A stretch of DNA of 64,000 nucleotides, taken from positions 10,168,001 through 10,232,000 of the forward strand of contig NC_058159.1 of assembly GCF_020080835.1 (NCBI RefSeq), written 5' to 3'. This document shows, piece by piece, positions 49,363-58,990 of this stretch. The position numbers and the translations under genes were made by a program. The DNA is from Cotesia glomerata. Its lineage: Eukaryota; Arthropoda; Insecta; Hymenoptera; Braconidae. The number at the start of each line of letters is the position of its first letter. Position 1 is the first letter of the stretch. Below the pieces are notes generated by a model. The model worked only from the letters and a program-made list of their open reading frames with translations, ran no database searches and was not told where the DNA came from.

Positions 49363-50331
49363 CACGGAGAAAAAAATTTTGCTATAGGAACTCTATAGTA
49401 GTTAGTTAGTTGTAAAAAGTTCCAGTAAGTTAACGTATTCCGATAGTAACAATACCGTTTGGCTTTTGCAACTCTACATCGTTGAGCTCTGAGAGCTAAA
49501 CGTTATTTACCTCTCACAACTCTACAGGATCGTTCTGAGACTATAACAAATTTTTGGCAATCTATTTAATAATTTTTTTTACGATTTAGCATTGATAATT
49601 TAATAAATAAATGCGGCAGAAGGAATTTATATTGCCAACAATAATTGTATATGACAAAAAAGAAAAGTATTATAATAGAAATAAAATAATAATAGAACTT
49701 ATATTACAAATAAAAATTATTTATAAAATAAAAATACGGTCGTCACAAAATTATCTTATTTTCTTAATTATATCAATAAATATTGGACATAAAATTACTA
49801 CCGTATATGCACAAGAAAAGATAAATAAACGAAAACAAATTTCATTTTGTGTTAAATGGGGTCTTTTTAATGTATTCCGATAACTTATTACTTATCACAA
49901 TATATTCAACTAATAAATTAAATTAACAGTCACTGTAAATGAACCTTGAAAAACCATAAATACAAAACTGTTCTAACGAAATTCAATTTGACAAAAAAAA
50001 AAAAAAACCTATTTCCTTAAATAAATAAACTGGAAACTTAATTGTCCTCATATATTTTTAATAATATGGATGAGTAACAAAATAATTCTGTTTGTCATTT
50101 TAGAAGGTTATGAAATATGTCAGCGCACTCCACTACTGCGCAATGTAAAGTGCTCCCAACTATACCGTTTGGTTCTGAGAACAATCCCGTAGAGCTCTGA
50201 GAGCTCAACAACATTGAGTTATCAGAACTAAATAACATTTTGTTTCAGTAACTCTACAACAAACAATAAACTGCGTATAGTTGTGGTAACTCTACAGTTA
50301 GGTTACCAGAACGAAATTTTTTTTTTTCGTG
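49363..50331. mobile_element. 969-bp TA-flanked MITE, copy 1
   Basis: It begins CACGGAGAAAAAAATTTTGC and ends AAATTTTTTTTTTTCGTG, with TA at 49361-49362 and 50332-50333. It is nearly the same sequence and by my count the same length as 55533-56501. The ends are rich in short words such as AACTCTACA, GAGCTCTGAGAGCT and GGTTACCAG that recur near both ends. The 90-codon ORF at 49611-49883 is AT-rich and interrupted in the sister copy, so it is not called as a gene. Confidence 0.9.
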
Positions 50332-50876
50332 TAGCTTGGAAATTGAAAATTTTCATTGTTAACGCCCCCGCAATCTTCTTTGGGGTAGGATATCGTAAAA
50401 TTCGTTCATAAATCATTTTTACATCACTTATAGAGAATTCCTACAAAATTTGGAGTCTGTAGGAGCTATAGCTGAGAATTAAAAATTTTAATTGTTAATA
50501 CCCACCCCCGCGACCCCCTGTGGGGTTGAGATATCATAAAATTCGTTTATAGATTATTTCTACATCTCGTACAGAAGATTCCTACTAAATTTGGAGTCGA
50601 TAGGAGCTATAGTTTAAAAACGGGAATTTTTCATTGTTAACGCCCCCGAAAACCCTTTTAGGGAAGGAATTTGTTAAAATCCTTTCTTAGCTGACTTCTA
50701 GATGGCAAAAGTAATATTCCTACTAAATTTCAAGTTTCTAGGTCCGATGGTTCCCGAGATATCGTGATGAGTCACTGTATACATAGAACAGCTCTTCTAC
50801 ATATATATACATATATATATATATATATATTTAATTAATTATAAACTCAAACCAAATAAAATAATTTTGAGTTATC
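50332..50876. other. Degenerate tandem units
   Basis: Three related units of about 130 bases (starting near 50354, 50486 and 50627) share GTTAACGCCCCCG-like words, GGGGTAGGATATCGTAAAAT and ATTCCTACTAAATTTGGAGT. The last ends with CGAGATATCGTGATGAGTCA. A (TA)n run follows at 50800-50830. This looks like an old tandem repeat. No coding capacity was seen. Confidence 0.55.
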
Positions 50877-50884
50877 ACTAGAGG
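50877..50884. repeat. 8-bp target-site duplication, left (ACTAGAGG)
   Basis: Exact match to 52935-52942, directly outside the perfect terminal inverted repeats. Eight bases is the target length of the P superfamily. Confidence 0.85.
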
Positions 50885-50898
50885 CACGAAGCCTAGAT
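50885..50898. repeat. Left terminal inverted repeat of the P-like element
   Basis: CACGAAGCCTAGAT, a perfect inverse of 52921-52934. Confidence 0.88.
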
Positions 50899-50943
50899 AG
50901 ATTGTTGTCATAGTTAACAAATAAGCGTTTTATAAAATTCAAA

Positions 50944-52618
50944 ATGGTTAAAAATTGTGCTGTGGTGAATTGTAAAAACAGTAAAAATAATAAAAAATGT
51001 AAAAAAGATTTACAACAGGATAAAAACTCCTTATTTAAGCTGCCAAAAGTAAGTATAACCCCAAAATTTGTAATTTCATTGATAAAATAATAAGATTTAT
51101 AATTATATTTATTAATAAATCTGAATTTTTTTATTGGCTGTCCAGTCTATTGCACGAATTTTTTTTTTTAACTAATTATTTATCTAATAATTTATAATAT
51201 CGTTCGCCTGTATTCCCTACAGGCATAAACGATTTTAAAATTCGTATATAAATTTGTCATTAAAGGTAAATTTGACTGAAAAAATAATTCGGACGGCCCA
51301 GACCAGGAATCAAACCCGTTTATGCCTGTAGGGAATACAGGCGAACGATATTATAAATTATTAGATAAACAATTAGTTAAAAAAAAATTCATGCAATAGA
51401 CTGGACAGCCATTAAAAAAATTCAGATTTATAGTATTAACCAGTCTACAGAAAATATATTGTATAAATATATTTATTAATGTTTATTAATTTTAAATTAA
51501 GTACATTCCCATTTCGAAAAGAACAAAAATTTTAATATCATGTATGACATTTAAAATAATTAATCACTATAGGCTCAAGTTGCAGCAGAGGAGTGTCTGT
51601 GATTGACACTTATAATTTTATTATCAATGCAATTTAATCATTATCATTAATATTCTTGTATACTGAAACTAATATTTTGATAAGTAATTAGAAAATTTCT
51701 TTTTCATTGGTAGGACCCTGATATTGTTAGACAATGGAGTCAAATTTTGGGACAAGATTTAGTGTTAGATTCGAAAGTTGACATTTTTATTTGTGATTTG
51801 AATTTTGAAGAAGAATATATTCTTCGCAAAGATATTATTATTATTCCTAATCAAGAACCGTTTGTGTCTGAACGAAAGAAAATAACACTCAAACCTGGTA
51901 CCATCCCGACATTACATAAAAATATCAGCTCAACAATGCCTGCTACAAATATTTCTGTATATGCCAATACAAACGTAAGAAGTCAATTGAAAATTATATT
52001 TACGTAAATGAAAATTTCAGCTGCAAAGTATAAATTACTGTTTTTAATATCATCGATTTTATTAATTTCACTGGAAATCATCGATTTTATTAATTTTATT
52101 AATCGATTTTATTAATTCGATTCTTTTATTAATTCGATAATTAATTTTATTAATAAACATCGATTTTATTAATTTCACTGGGAATTTCACAGGAAAGTGG
52201 TATATTACATTCAAGTCAAATATTGCACGATTATGAATGCATAGAAGTCAACGAGGTTTTTGATGACAATTCAGTTGAACCTAATAATATTGAACAAGTA
52301 TGACTAGAATTATTTATAATGTAATGAAGTATGGTAATCGATCGGGAAACTATAAATTATTGGAGCAAGTATTAAAATATATTCTATGTAAAATTATAAA
52401 TCGGTGCTAATATTAAAAATATTTGTTGCTTAGATTACATATCGTATGATGTAAAGATTCGTGTAAAAATCGATAAGACTCTTAATATACTTGTAAGAAA
52501 TTTTTATATTTTTTTGAACGACTTACTGGATATAGCTAATTGTATATATTTGCAGGTAACTAATGTTAAACTTAATAAATCAACAAATAGTGATAATATA
52601 CTTAGTTATAAATATTAA
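50944..52618 (+). CDS. THAP-domain protein, predicted 4-exon gene (177 codons)
   Basis: Predicted exons are 50944-51048, 51714-51974, 52193-52297 and 52556-52618, all in phase 0 with GT/AG sites (donors GTAAGT, GTAAGA, GTATGA; acceptors after TTGGTAG, TTTCACAG, TTTGCAG). Exons 1-2 give a THAP domain: Cys5 and Cys10, FKLPKDPD across the junction (Pro34), the invariant Trp43, Cys62, and a GTIPTLH box at 97-103 matching the family's AVPTIF box. The fourth zinc ligand is Asn65 (AAT, 51801-51803) where the family has His. The rest (123-177) is acidic and Asn-rich with no known domain. THAP domains bind DNA; in P elements they bind near the terminal repeats. Without a catalytic domain the product could be a repressor-like DNA-binding protein or a decayed relic. 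Exons 3-4 rest on splice motifs and frame only. Confidence 0.65.
51117..51430. repeat. Inverted repeat in the first intron of the THAP gene
   Basis: Arms of about 110 bases: 51118-51227 (TCTGAATTTTTTTATTGGCT ... CCTACAGGCATAAACG) and 51320-51430 in inverse. The loop of about 95 bases contains GACCAGGAATCAAACCCG, which on the - strand reads as a B-box-like GGGTTTGATTCC. It is probably a MITE that inserted in the P-like element and carries a tRNA-like piece. In a pre-mRNA it would fold into a stem within the intron. Confidence 0.85.
52052..52192. repeat. Short AT-rich minisatellite before exon 3
   Basis: The word ATCGATTTTATTAATTTCACTGG recurs in full or part several times (near 52053, 52080, 52160). 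The last repeat supplies the polypyrimidine tract and TTTCACAG acceptor of exon 3, so repeat-length change could move or create acceptors. Confidence 0.75.
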
Positions 52619-52920
52619 ATTATTATTTGTTTGCTAATTCCCAGTTATTATTAACTTTTTCTTGATATTATTTTCGATGAATATTAAATATACGTATTTT
52701 TTTCCAATAATTACTAATCAAAATTTATTATTAATAATTATTTTTTATCATTTATTATTTATCTTTAATTTTTCATTGTTAATTAATTTTCTAAGGGACA
52801 ATTATACCATTTCAAAAATCCGACCTGTCGAACCGACGCGCTCTCTACCGACATTTTAAGTCCCCCTATCATGCCTCGTATACAGAGACGCGTGCATAAC
52901 ACAGCGAGCGTGCTCCTTCC

Positions 52921-52934
52921 ATCTAGGCTTCGTG
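52921..52934. repeat. Right terminal inverted repeat of the P-like element
   Basis: ATCTAGGCTTCGTG, a perfect inverse of 50885-50898. The 8-bp duplication ACTAGAGG follows at 52935-52942. Confidence 0.88.
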
Positions 52935-52942
52935 ACTAGAGG

Positions 52943-54564
52943 TAAGAAAATATGACTTTATAGGACTGTGCCTTGTGACGTTCACTTGTCATAGACCCCT
53001 ATCAAAAAAATAACGTCACCATATATATATATATATTTATTTATTTATTTACTACTGAAACAATTTTATTATGATTAACATTTATAATAATCACTAAGAG
53101 AACCGTCCATACATGTTCTACCGGTTTCTCTTTCTTTGTAGACTAGATCTACATCTGACTCCAACGCGCTGACCTACATAATATTTTAAATTGTGGGAAG
53201 ACTTGACAATGTTTATTGTCTTCATGGGAAGTTTTTTGATCAAATTTATTTTATTTGAATATATTTGCTGAGAAAAACAAACGAAATTTCATAGAAAGTA
53301 ATCAGAATAGCGGTTCAGGCCCTCAAAACGTGGAAATTTGATGAAAACTCAATTATCAAAATTTAAACCCACATCAATAACTTTCCAATATGTTCAAATT
53401 TTCACCTTTCTCAGCAAAAAGTTAAAAAACTTCAACTCAAGTATTTGTACCGTAATTATTTGGTTTTTAATTACTTATACGAAATGATGTCATTCTTGAA
53501 ATACATTTTTTTGAGATGATGATCACAGGCAACTATACGAATGAATCAGAGATTCGAATTAATCTATTTTTATCATTATTTCAGCATATTTACTCGCACC
53601 TTTAACTGACTATGATTTATGCCTTAAACTCAACGCATCTAGAATAGAAGAATTTATCTTGTGATAATTTATGACGAAGGTTGAATTTATAGTTCAGGAC
53701 ATAACAGTAATAAATGATTATCTAAACAAAATTAATGTTTTTATTAAATGGAGGACATAATATTTTTAAATATTAAAGTTTTAGTTACCGTGGCTTACTG
53801 TAGTACAAATTTCAAATTCGCTGGTTTATATAAATTTCAATAATGTATATTTATTTTAATAAAATGTGTCTTTTCAATATTCATTCATTGTATTGCAAGC
53901 TTCTAGGTAGATAAAGTAAAAGTTTATTTTTTAATACAAATATTTTAAGTTACTTCATTCATTTTTGCATATTATTTGTCAAATGTATTGTTTATAATTT
54001 CATATTTAATTCTTTCGCTTTTTAGCGAAAAAGTAATTACTGTTGGTAATGTTATTTTAATAAAACTGGTCAGGTAAACCTTGATGATATTTATAATGGT
54101 ATTTTATTTATTTTGTTTTTTTCTTTAGTACATTATCAACGTTGTGAACTGACTGAGCTTACTGCCGAAAGTTTTATAAAAAAATTTATTTAATCGAAAC
54201 AGAATACTGTCGAATTATTTTAAATATTTCAGTTGCTATAAATTATTTTTCATACAACTTTCCCCAGTAAAGAAAAAGCTGAATGTTATTAATTAGAATT
54301 TAAAGGTTATGATTTCGGAGTTTATTTTTAAAACTTATCTGACAATAAAATTCAGAAAATCAAAAAAATGTAGGAGTTGAAACAACAAAAGTAAAAATGT
54401 TTAACAAATGTTGTTAATAATACTCCGATAAACTTTCATATTTAGAAACAATGTAGAACTCTAACAATAAAAATCTTATCGAGACTCTGGTCATTTATTT
54501 AGAATGACAGGCTCAATAAGAAAAAAAATTATCGGTACTAAAAAATCGTATGAATTCTACCATA
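52943..54564. other. Anonymous AT-rich DNA with a decayed family A piece
   Basis: 53310-53432 keeps reversed family A words (GGCCCTCAAAACGTGGAAAT, GATGAAAACTCA, TTCTCAGCAAAAAGTTAA) but little else. (TA)n and (TTTA)n runs lie at 53021-53048. No gene was recognised. Confidence 0.4.
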
Positions 54565-54989
54565 TACACTGTAAAAAATTTTTTGGACTCGGTGTGGTGT
54601 AAATGATTCGGTGTAAAAATTTTCAACACAAACGGTGTGAAAATCGCACTAAGTGTAGTATTAAATTTGAACGGTGTGAATCCTAAATTTTACACCATCA
54701 AGCGTGTAAATGTATTTCCTAAAAATTTCTCATTAATTAATTTGATTGTTTAGTTTCAAACTTGTACGATATTAGATTATAAATATAAACATGTATAGAA
54801 ATGAATATTTAAAAGTATGTTTTTTTTATATTATGCCATTTCACGGAGTAAAGTCATTCCAACGTAAATCTTAATATCATTGGAAAGTCTGCAACAAGAA
54901 TGTTAATATTCAAGTTGTTAAAAATTTATCTAACTATACGGTGGATCCTATGTAAGAGTCAATTGATAAAAATCGAATGTTTATAGTGT

Positions 54990-55067
54990 TAAATATATTT
55001 TTAAAAATATAAGCTCATCCCGATGTTACACTCATCAAAAATCTTCATTTAAGTACCCACATAATTT

Positions 55068-55113
<46 letters not shown>

Positions 55114-56695
55114 CATATATATATATATATATATATATTACATATATGTATATATGAAAAATATATCAAAATGCATGTGAGTACTCAAATGAAAAGTCTT
55201 GATGAGTATGACATCGGGATGAGATTATATTTTTAAAAATATCAATAATTAAGAAATGACCTTGTATCTTGTGAACTATTGACATTTTTAAAGATATAAG
55301 CTCATCCCGATGTTACACTCGTCAAGACCGTTCATTTGAGTACCCACATGCATTTTGATATATTTTTCATATATACATATATATAATAAATATAAATATA
55401 TGAAAAATTGATGTGGGTACTCAAATTATAGGTCTTGATAAGTGTAACATCGGGATGAGCTTATATCTTTAAAAATATCAATAATTATGAAATGACCTTG
55501 TATCTTGTGAACTATTGACATTTTTAAAGATACACGGGTAAAAAATTTTGCTATAGGAACTCTACAGTAGTTAGTTAGTTGTAAAAAGTTCCAGTATGTT
55601 AACGTATTCTTATGGTAACAATACCGTTTGGCTCCTGCAACTCTACATCGTTGAGCTCTGAGAGCTAAACGTTATTTACCTCTCACAACTCTACAGGATC
55701 GTTCTGAGACTATTTTTTGGCAAATTTTTGGCAGTCTGTTTGATAATTTTTTTTACGATTTAGCATTGATAATTTAATAAATAAATGCGCCAGAATGAAT
55801 TTATATTACCAACAATAATTGTATATGACAAATAAGAATAGTATTATAATAGAAATAAAATAATAATAGAACTTATATTACAAATAAAAATTATTTGTAA
55901 AATAAAAATACGGTCGTCACAAAATTATCTTATTTTCTTAATTATATCAATAAATATTGGACATAAAATCACTACCGCATATGCACAAGAAAAGATAAGT
56001 AAGCGAAAACAAATTTTATTTTTTGTTAAATGGGGTCTTTTTAATGTATTCCGATAACTTATTACTTATCACAATATATTCAACTAATAAATTAAATTAA
56101 CAGTCACTGTAAATGAACCTTGAAAAACCATAAATACAAAACTGTTCTAACGAAATTCAATTTGACAAAAAAAAAAAAAAACCTATTTCCTTAAATAAAT
56201 AAACTGGAAACTTAATTGTCCTCATATATTTTTAATAATATGGATGAGTAACAAAATAATTCTGTTTGTCATTTTAGGTTATGAAATATGTCAGCGCACT
56301 CCACTACTGCGCAACGTAGAGCGCTCCCAACTATACCGTTTGGCTCTGAGAACAATCCCGTAGAGATCTCAGAGCTCAACAACATTAAGTTATCAGAACT
56401 AAATAACATTTTGTTACTGTAACTCTACAACGAACAGTAAACTGTGTATAGTTGTGGTAACTCTACAGTTAGGTTACTAGAACGAAATTTTTTTTTCCGT
56501 GTATAAGCTCATCCCGATGTTACACTCGTCAAGACCGTTCATTTGAATACCTACATGCATTTTGATATATTTTTCATATATACATATATACAATATATAT
56601 AAATATATGAAAAATTGATGTGGGTACTCAAATTATAGGTCTTGATGAGTGTAACGTCGAGATGAGATTATATCTTTAAAAACGTCAATAGTTAA
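54990..56695. repeat. Hairpin satellite, three palindromic units
   Basis: Each unit is a palindrome. It opens with AAGCTCATCCCGATGTTACA, continues GTCAAGACC and GAGTACCCACAT, has a (TA)-rich centre, and mirrors back to ATCGGGATGAGCTTATAT. Units lie at about 55010-55240, 55298-55478 and 56504-56690. The joining spacer (TGACCTTGTATCTTGTGAAC) is also repeated. The 969-bp MITE has inserted at a TA at the start of the third unit. Confidence 0.85.
55533..56501. mobile_element. 969-bp TA-flanked MITE, copy 2
   Basis: It begins CACGGGTAAAAAATTTTGC and ends TTTTTTTTTCCGTG, with TA at 55531-55532 and 56502-56503. Removing it rejoins the satellite word AAAGATATAAGCTC exactly, which verifies the element borders and the TA duplication. 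It matches 49363-50331 closely throughout. Confidence 0.92.
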
Positions 56696-57408
56696 AAAAG
56701 TACAATGTAATTTTATGAAAGTCATTATTCGAGAGAGCAAAATTTTATTTATTTATAGTTTACAAGTCACGGCAATCACATACAGACTGCAAGGTTGCTA
56801 GTGAGCAAGATCACGTCAACTGGACCCCCTATTTTCCACTTGATTATGAAAATTAAGTTCATGTATTTTTTTTATAAGTATATACCAAGATAAAATGATC
56901 CCCGAAACGATTTTTAAAAATTTCGATTTTAACAATAATTTTTTTTACAATGAAAATTTTAGGTACTTTTAATTAAAAAATGGATTGTAAATCAACCGTT
57001 AAAGTTAAATTAATGGGACTTCAAGGATTTGTTTTTAAAATGTTTGTATTTTAATAAAATATTAATAACTAAAAATTATTTGTTTATTATCATATTGTTA
57101 ATTAACTTTTAAGTTAACAAATGAAAATTTCACTGACTTCTCGGTGAAAAAATGAAGTTTTTTTTTATCGGTTACATGCGTTATTTATTAAAGTTTAAGA
57201 TTTCAGAAAAAAATTTCACTGCTCGCGATTTGTTTAAACAATATAAATTTATTTATCACAGCGCACCGAGCGCCAGGTGCTGTCAGAATACCGTACCGTC
57301 GAACGTCAGACTATGTTACAGCTTCGATTAATTATAATTAAAAATATAATTATCAAACAAATTTTATTATTATTATGATCAATATTATGACTAATAAAAT
57401 TAGTAAAA

Positions 57409-57634
57409 GAGGCGCGCAGTAGCCCTATCGGATCCGGCCCTTGCTTACCAAAGCATTGGACCGGGTTCGAATCCGGCGTACACCAATGAATATTTTCAAT
57501 ATTTAAGTGTATTATTCTGCTCAGCCCAAAAAATAAAACGAGTTCCAATCTCAAAAGTTTACTTCCTACCGTAGTCGCTCATGACCTTAGTAGTTTATGC
57601 GACTTTAAGACAAATCAAAAAAAAAAAAAAAAAA
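57409..57634 (+). repeat. tRNA-derived SINE with target duplication
   Basis: The head GAGGCGCGCAGTAGCCCTAT has an A-box-like TAGCCCTATCGG, and a perfect B box GGTTCGAATCC lies at 57464-57474. The tail is a run of about 18 A (57617-57634). AAAATTAGTAAA occurs on both sides (57396-57408, 57631-57643) as a target duplication. The opposite arm of the giant inverted repeat preserves the empty site (AATAAAATAAGTAAATTCTC when inverted), confirming a clean insertion. Confidence 0.9.
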
Positions 57635-57799
57635 TTAGTAAATTCTCCATTATTAAAGAAAAATAGAAAAAATGAACTATAGTAATAAATATTCAATTTT
57701 GTAGACATTTGTTAACTTTATTTTATTTATTTTTTTTTAAACTTGGTTAATAAAAACTTTTTTATCTTCCGACACATTATTATATTATTATTAATAATA

Positions 57800-58265
57800 T
57801 AATAATATATTACAATATTATTACTAGCAGACCAGACAGACGTTTTCCTGTACACACGTCTTAAATTTAAAAATTTCAAGCTTATTTGAATGAGCTGTTA
57901 CAGTTTGGACCGTTTTGATGAAAATTATTATTAAAACGTTATTATAATAAAATATTTCAATTAGCACCTGATTGATTTTAACACAATTACACAAAATTTT
58001 TTTGAATTTCGATAATAATTTTTTTTCTCAAATGAATATTCGATACTGCATGTCAGATCCAATGTAAAACATTCCAAGATCAAGAACAATTCATAAATAA
58101 AAATTTAATTAAATAAACATTTTTCCGTGGACTGAATTGTGAATCTAAACCATTTTCGAATCCACCTAAAGACACACAAAAAGTTTCATTAAAATTGGTC
58201 CAGCCGTTTAGAAAAAGTTCAGTGACAAACACACGCACAGAGAAAATATATATATAAATATATAT
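57800..58265. repeat. Loop of the giant inverted repeat, possible RTE-type remnant
   Basis: It starts near CTAGCAGACCAGACAGACGT and ends GACAAACACACGCACAGAG followed by a TA-rich repeat. The words AAAATTGGTCCAGCCGTTTA and ACAAACACACGCAC resemble 3' regions of RTE-like non-LTR elements and their SINEs in insects, from general familiarity only. No ORF with a known domain is present. Confidence 0.4.
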
Positions 58266-58872
58266 AAAGATTAATAATATAATAATGTGTCGGAAGATAA
58301 AAAAGTTTTTATTAACCAAGTTTAAAAAAAAAAATAAAATAAAGTTAACAAATGTCTACAAAATTTAATATTTATTACTAGTTCGTTTTTTCTATTTTTC
58401 TTTAATAATAGAGAATTTACTTATTTTATTAGTCATAATATTGATCATAGTAATAATAAAATTTGTTTGATGATTAAATTTTTAATTGTTATTTTTAATT
58501 ATAATTAATCGAAGCTGTAACATAGTCTGACGTTCGACGGCGCGGTATTCTGACAGCGCCTGGCGCTCGGCGCGCTGTGATAAATTAATTTATATTGTTT
58601 AAACAAATCGTGAGCAGTGAAATTTTTTTCTGAAATCTTAAACTTTAATAAATAACGCATGTAACCGATAAAAAAATACTTCATTTTTTCACCGAGAAGT
58701 TAGTGAAATTTTCATTTGTTAACTTAAAAGTTAATTAACAATATGATAATAAACAAATAATTTTTAGTTATTAATATTTTATTAAAATATAAACATTTTA
58801 AAAACAAATCCTTCAAGTCCCATTAATTTAACTTTAACGTTTGATTTACAATCCATTTTTTAATCAAAAGTA

Positions 58873-58990
58873 AGGTAAAAGCCCCAATATATGATCATGT
58901 ACCAGTATATGATCACTCCATGTATTTGTATACCTATATTTGTGAATATAGATATACAAATACATGATCACTGATATTTGGGGCTTTTAT
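58873..58990. mobile_element. Small palindromic MITE in the right arm
   Basis: It begins AGGTAAAAGCCCCAATATAT and ends TATTTGGGGCTTTTATACCT. The inner ATGATCATGTA/TACATGATCA words also pair. It is absent from the other arm of the giant inverted repeat, which reads AAGTACCT there, so both the insertion and its borders (within 1-3 bases) are defined. Confidence 0.8.

Larger units (their letters stand above)
50885..52934 (+). mobile_element. P-superfamily-like DNA transposon, 2050 bp, THAP-only
   Basis: The ends CACGAAGCCTAGAT (50885-50898) and ATCTAGGCTTCGTG (52921-52934) are perfect 14-bp inverted repeats with CA...TG termini, flanked by an identical 8-bp duplication. A spliced gene encoding a THAP DNA-binding domain starts 59 bases from the left end and ends about 315 bases before the right end. 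P elements combine an N-terminal THAP domain, 8-bp duplications and short terminal repeats, so the superfamily call is well supported. No P-type catalytic domain was found between the ends, so the element is an internal-deletion or THAP-only derivative. It also holds a separate inverted repeat in its first intron. Confidence 0.75.

Noticed and set aside
49611..49883. 90-codon ORF inside the 969-bp MITE
   Set aside because: The sister copy at 55533 has changes that interrupt it. The composition is AT-rich and lysine/isoleucine-heavy with no domain.
57306..57554. 82-codon ORF on the - strand
   Set aside because: It overlaps the SINE and the inverted-repeat arm and is absent from the opposite arm.
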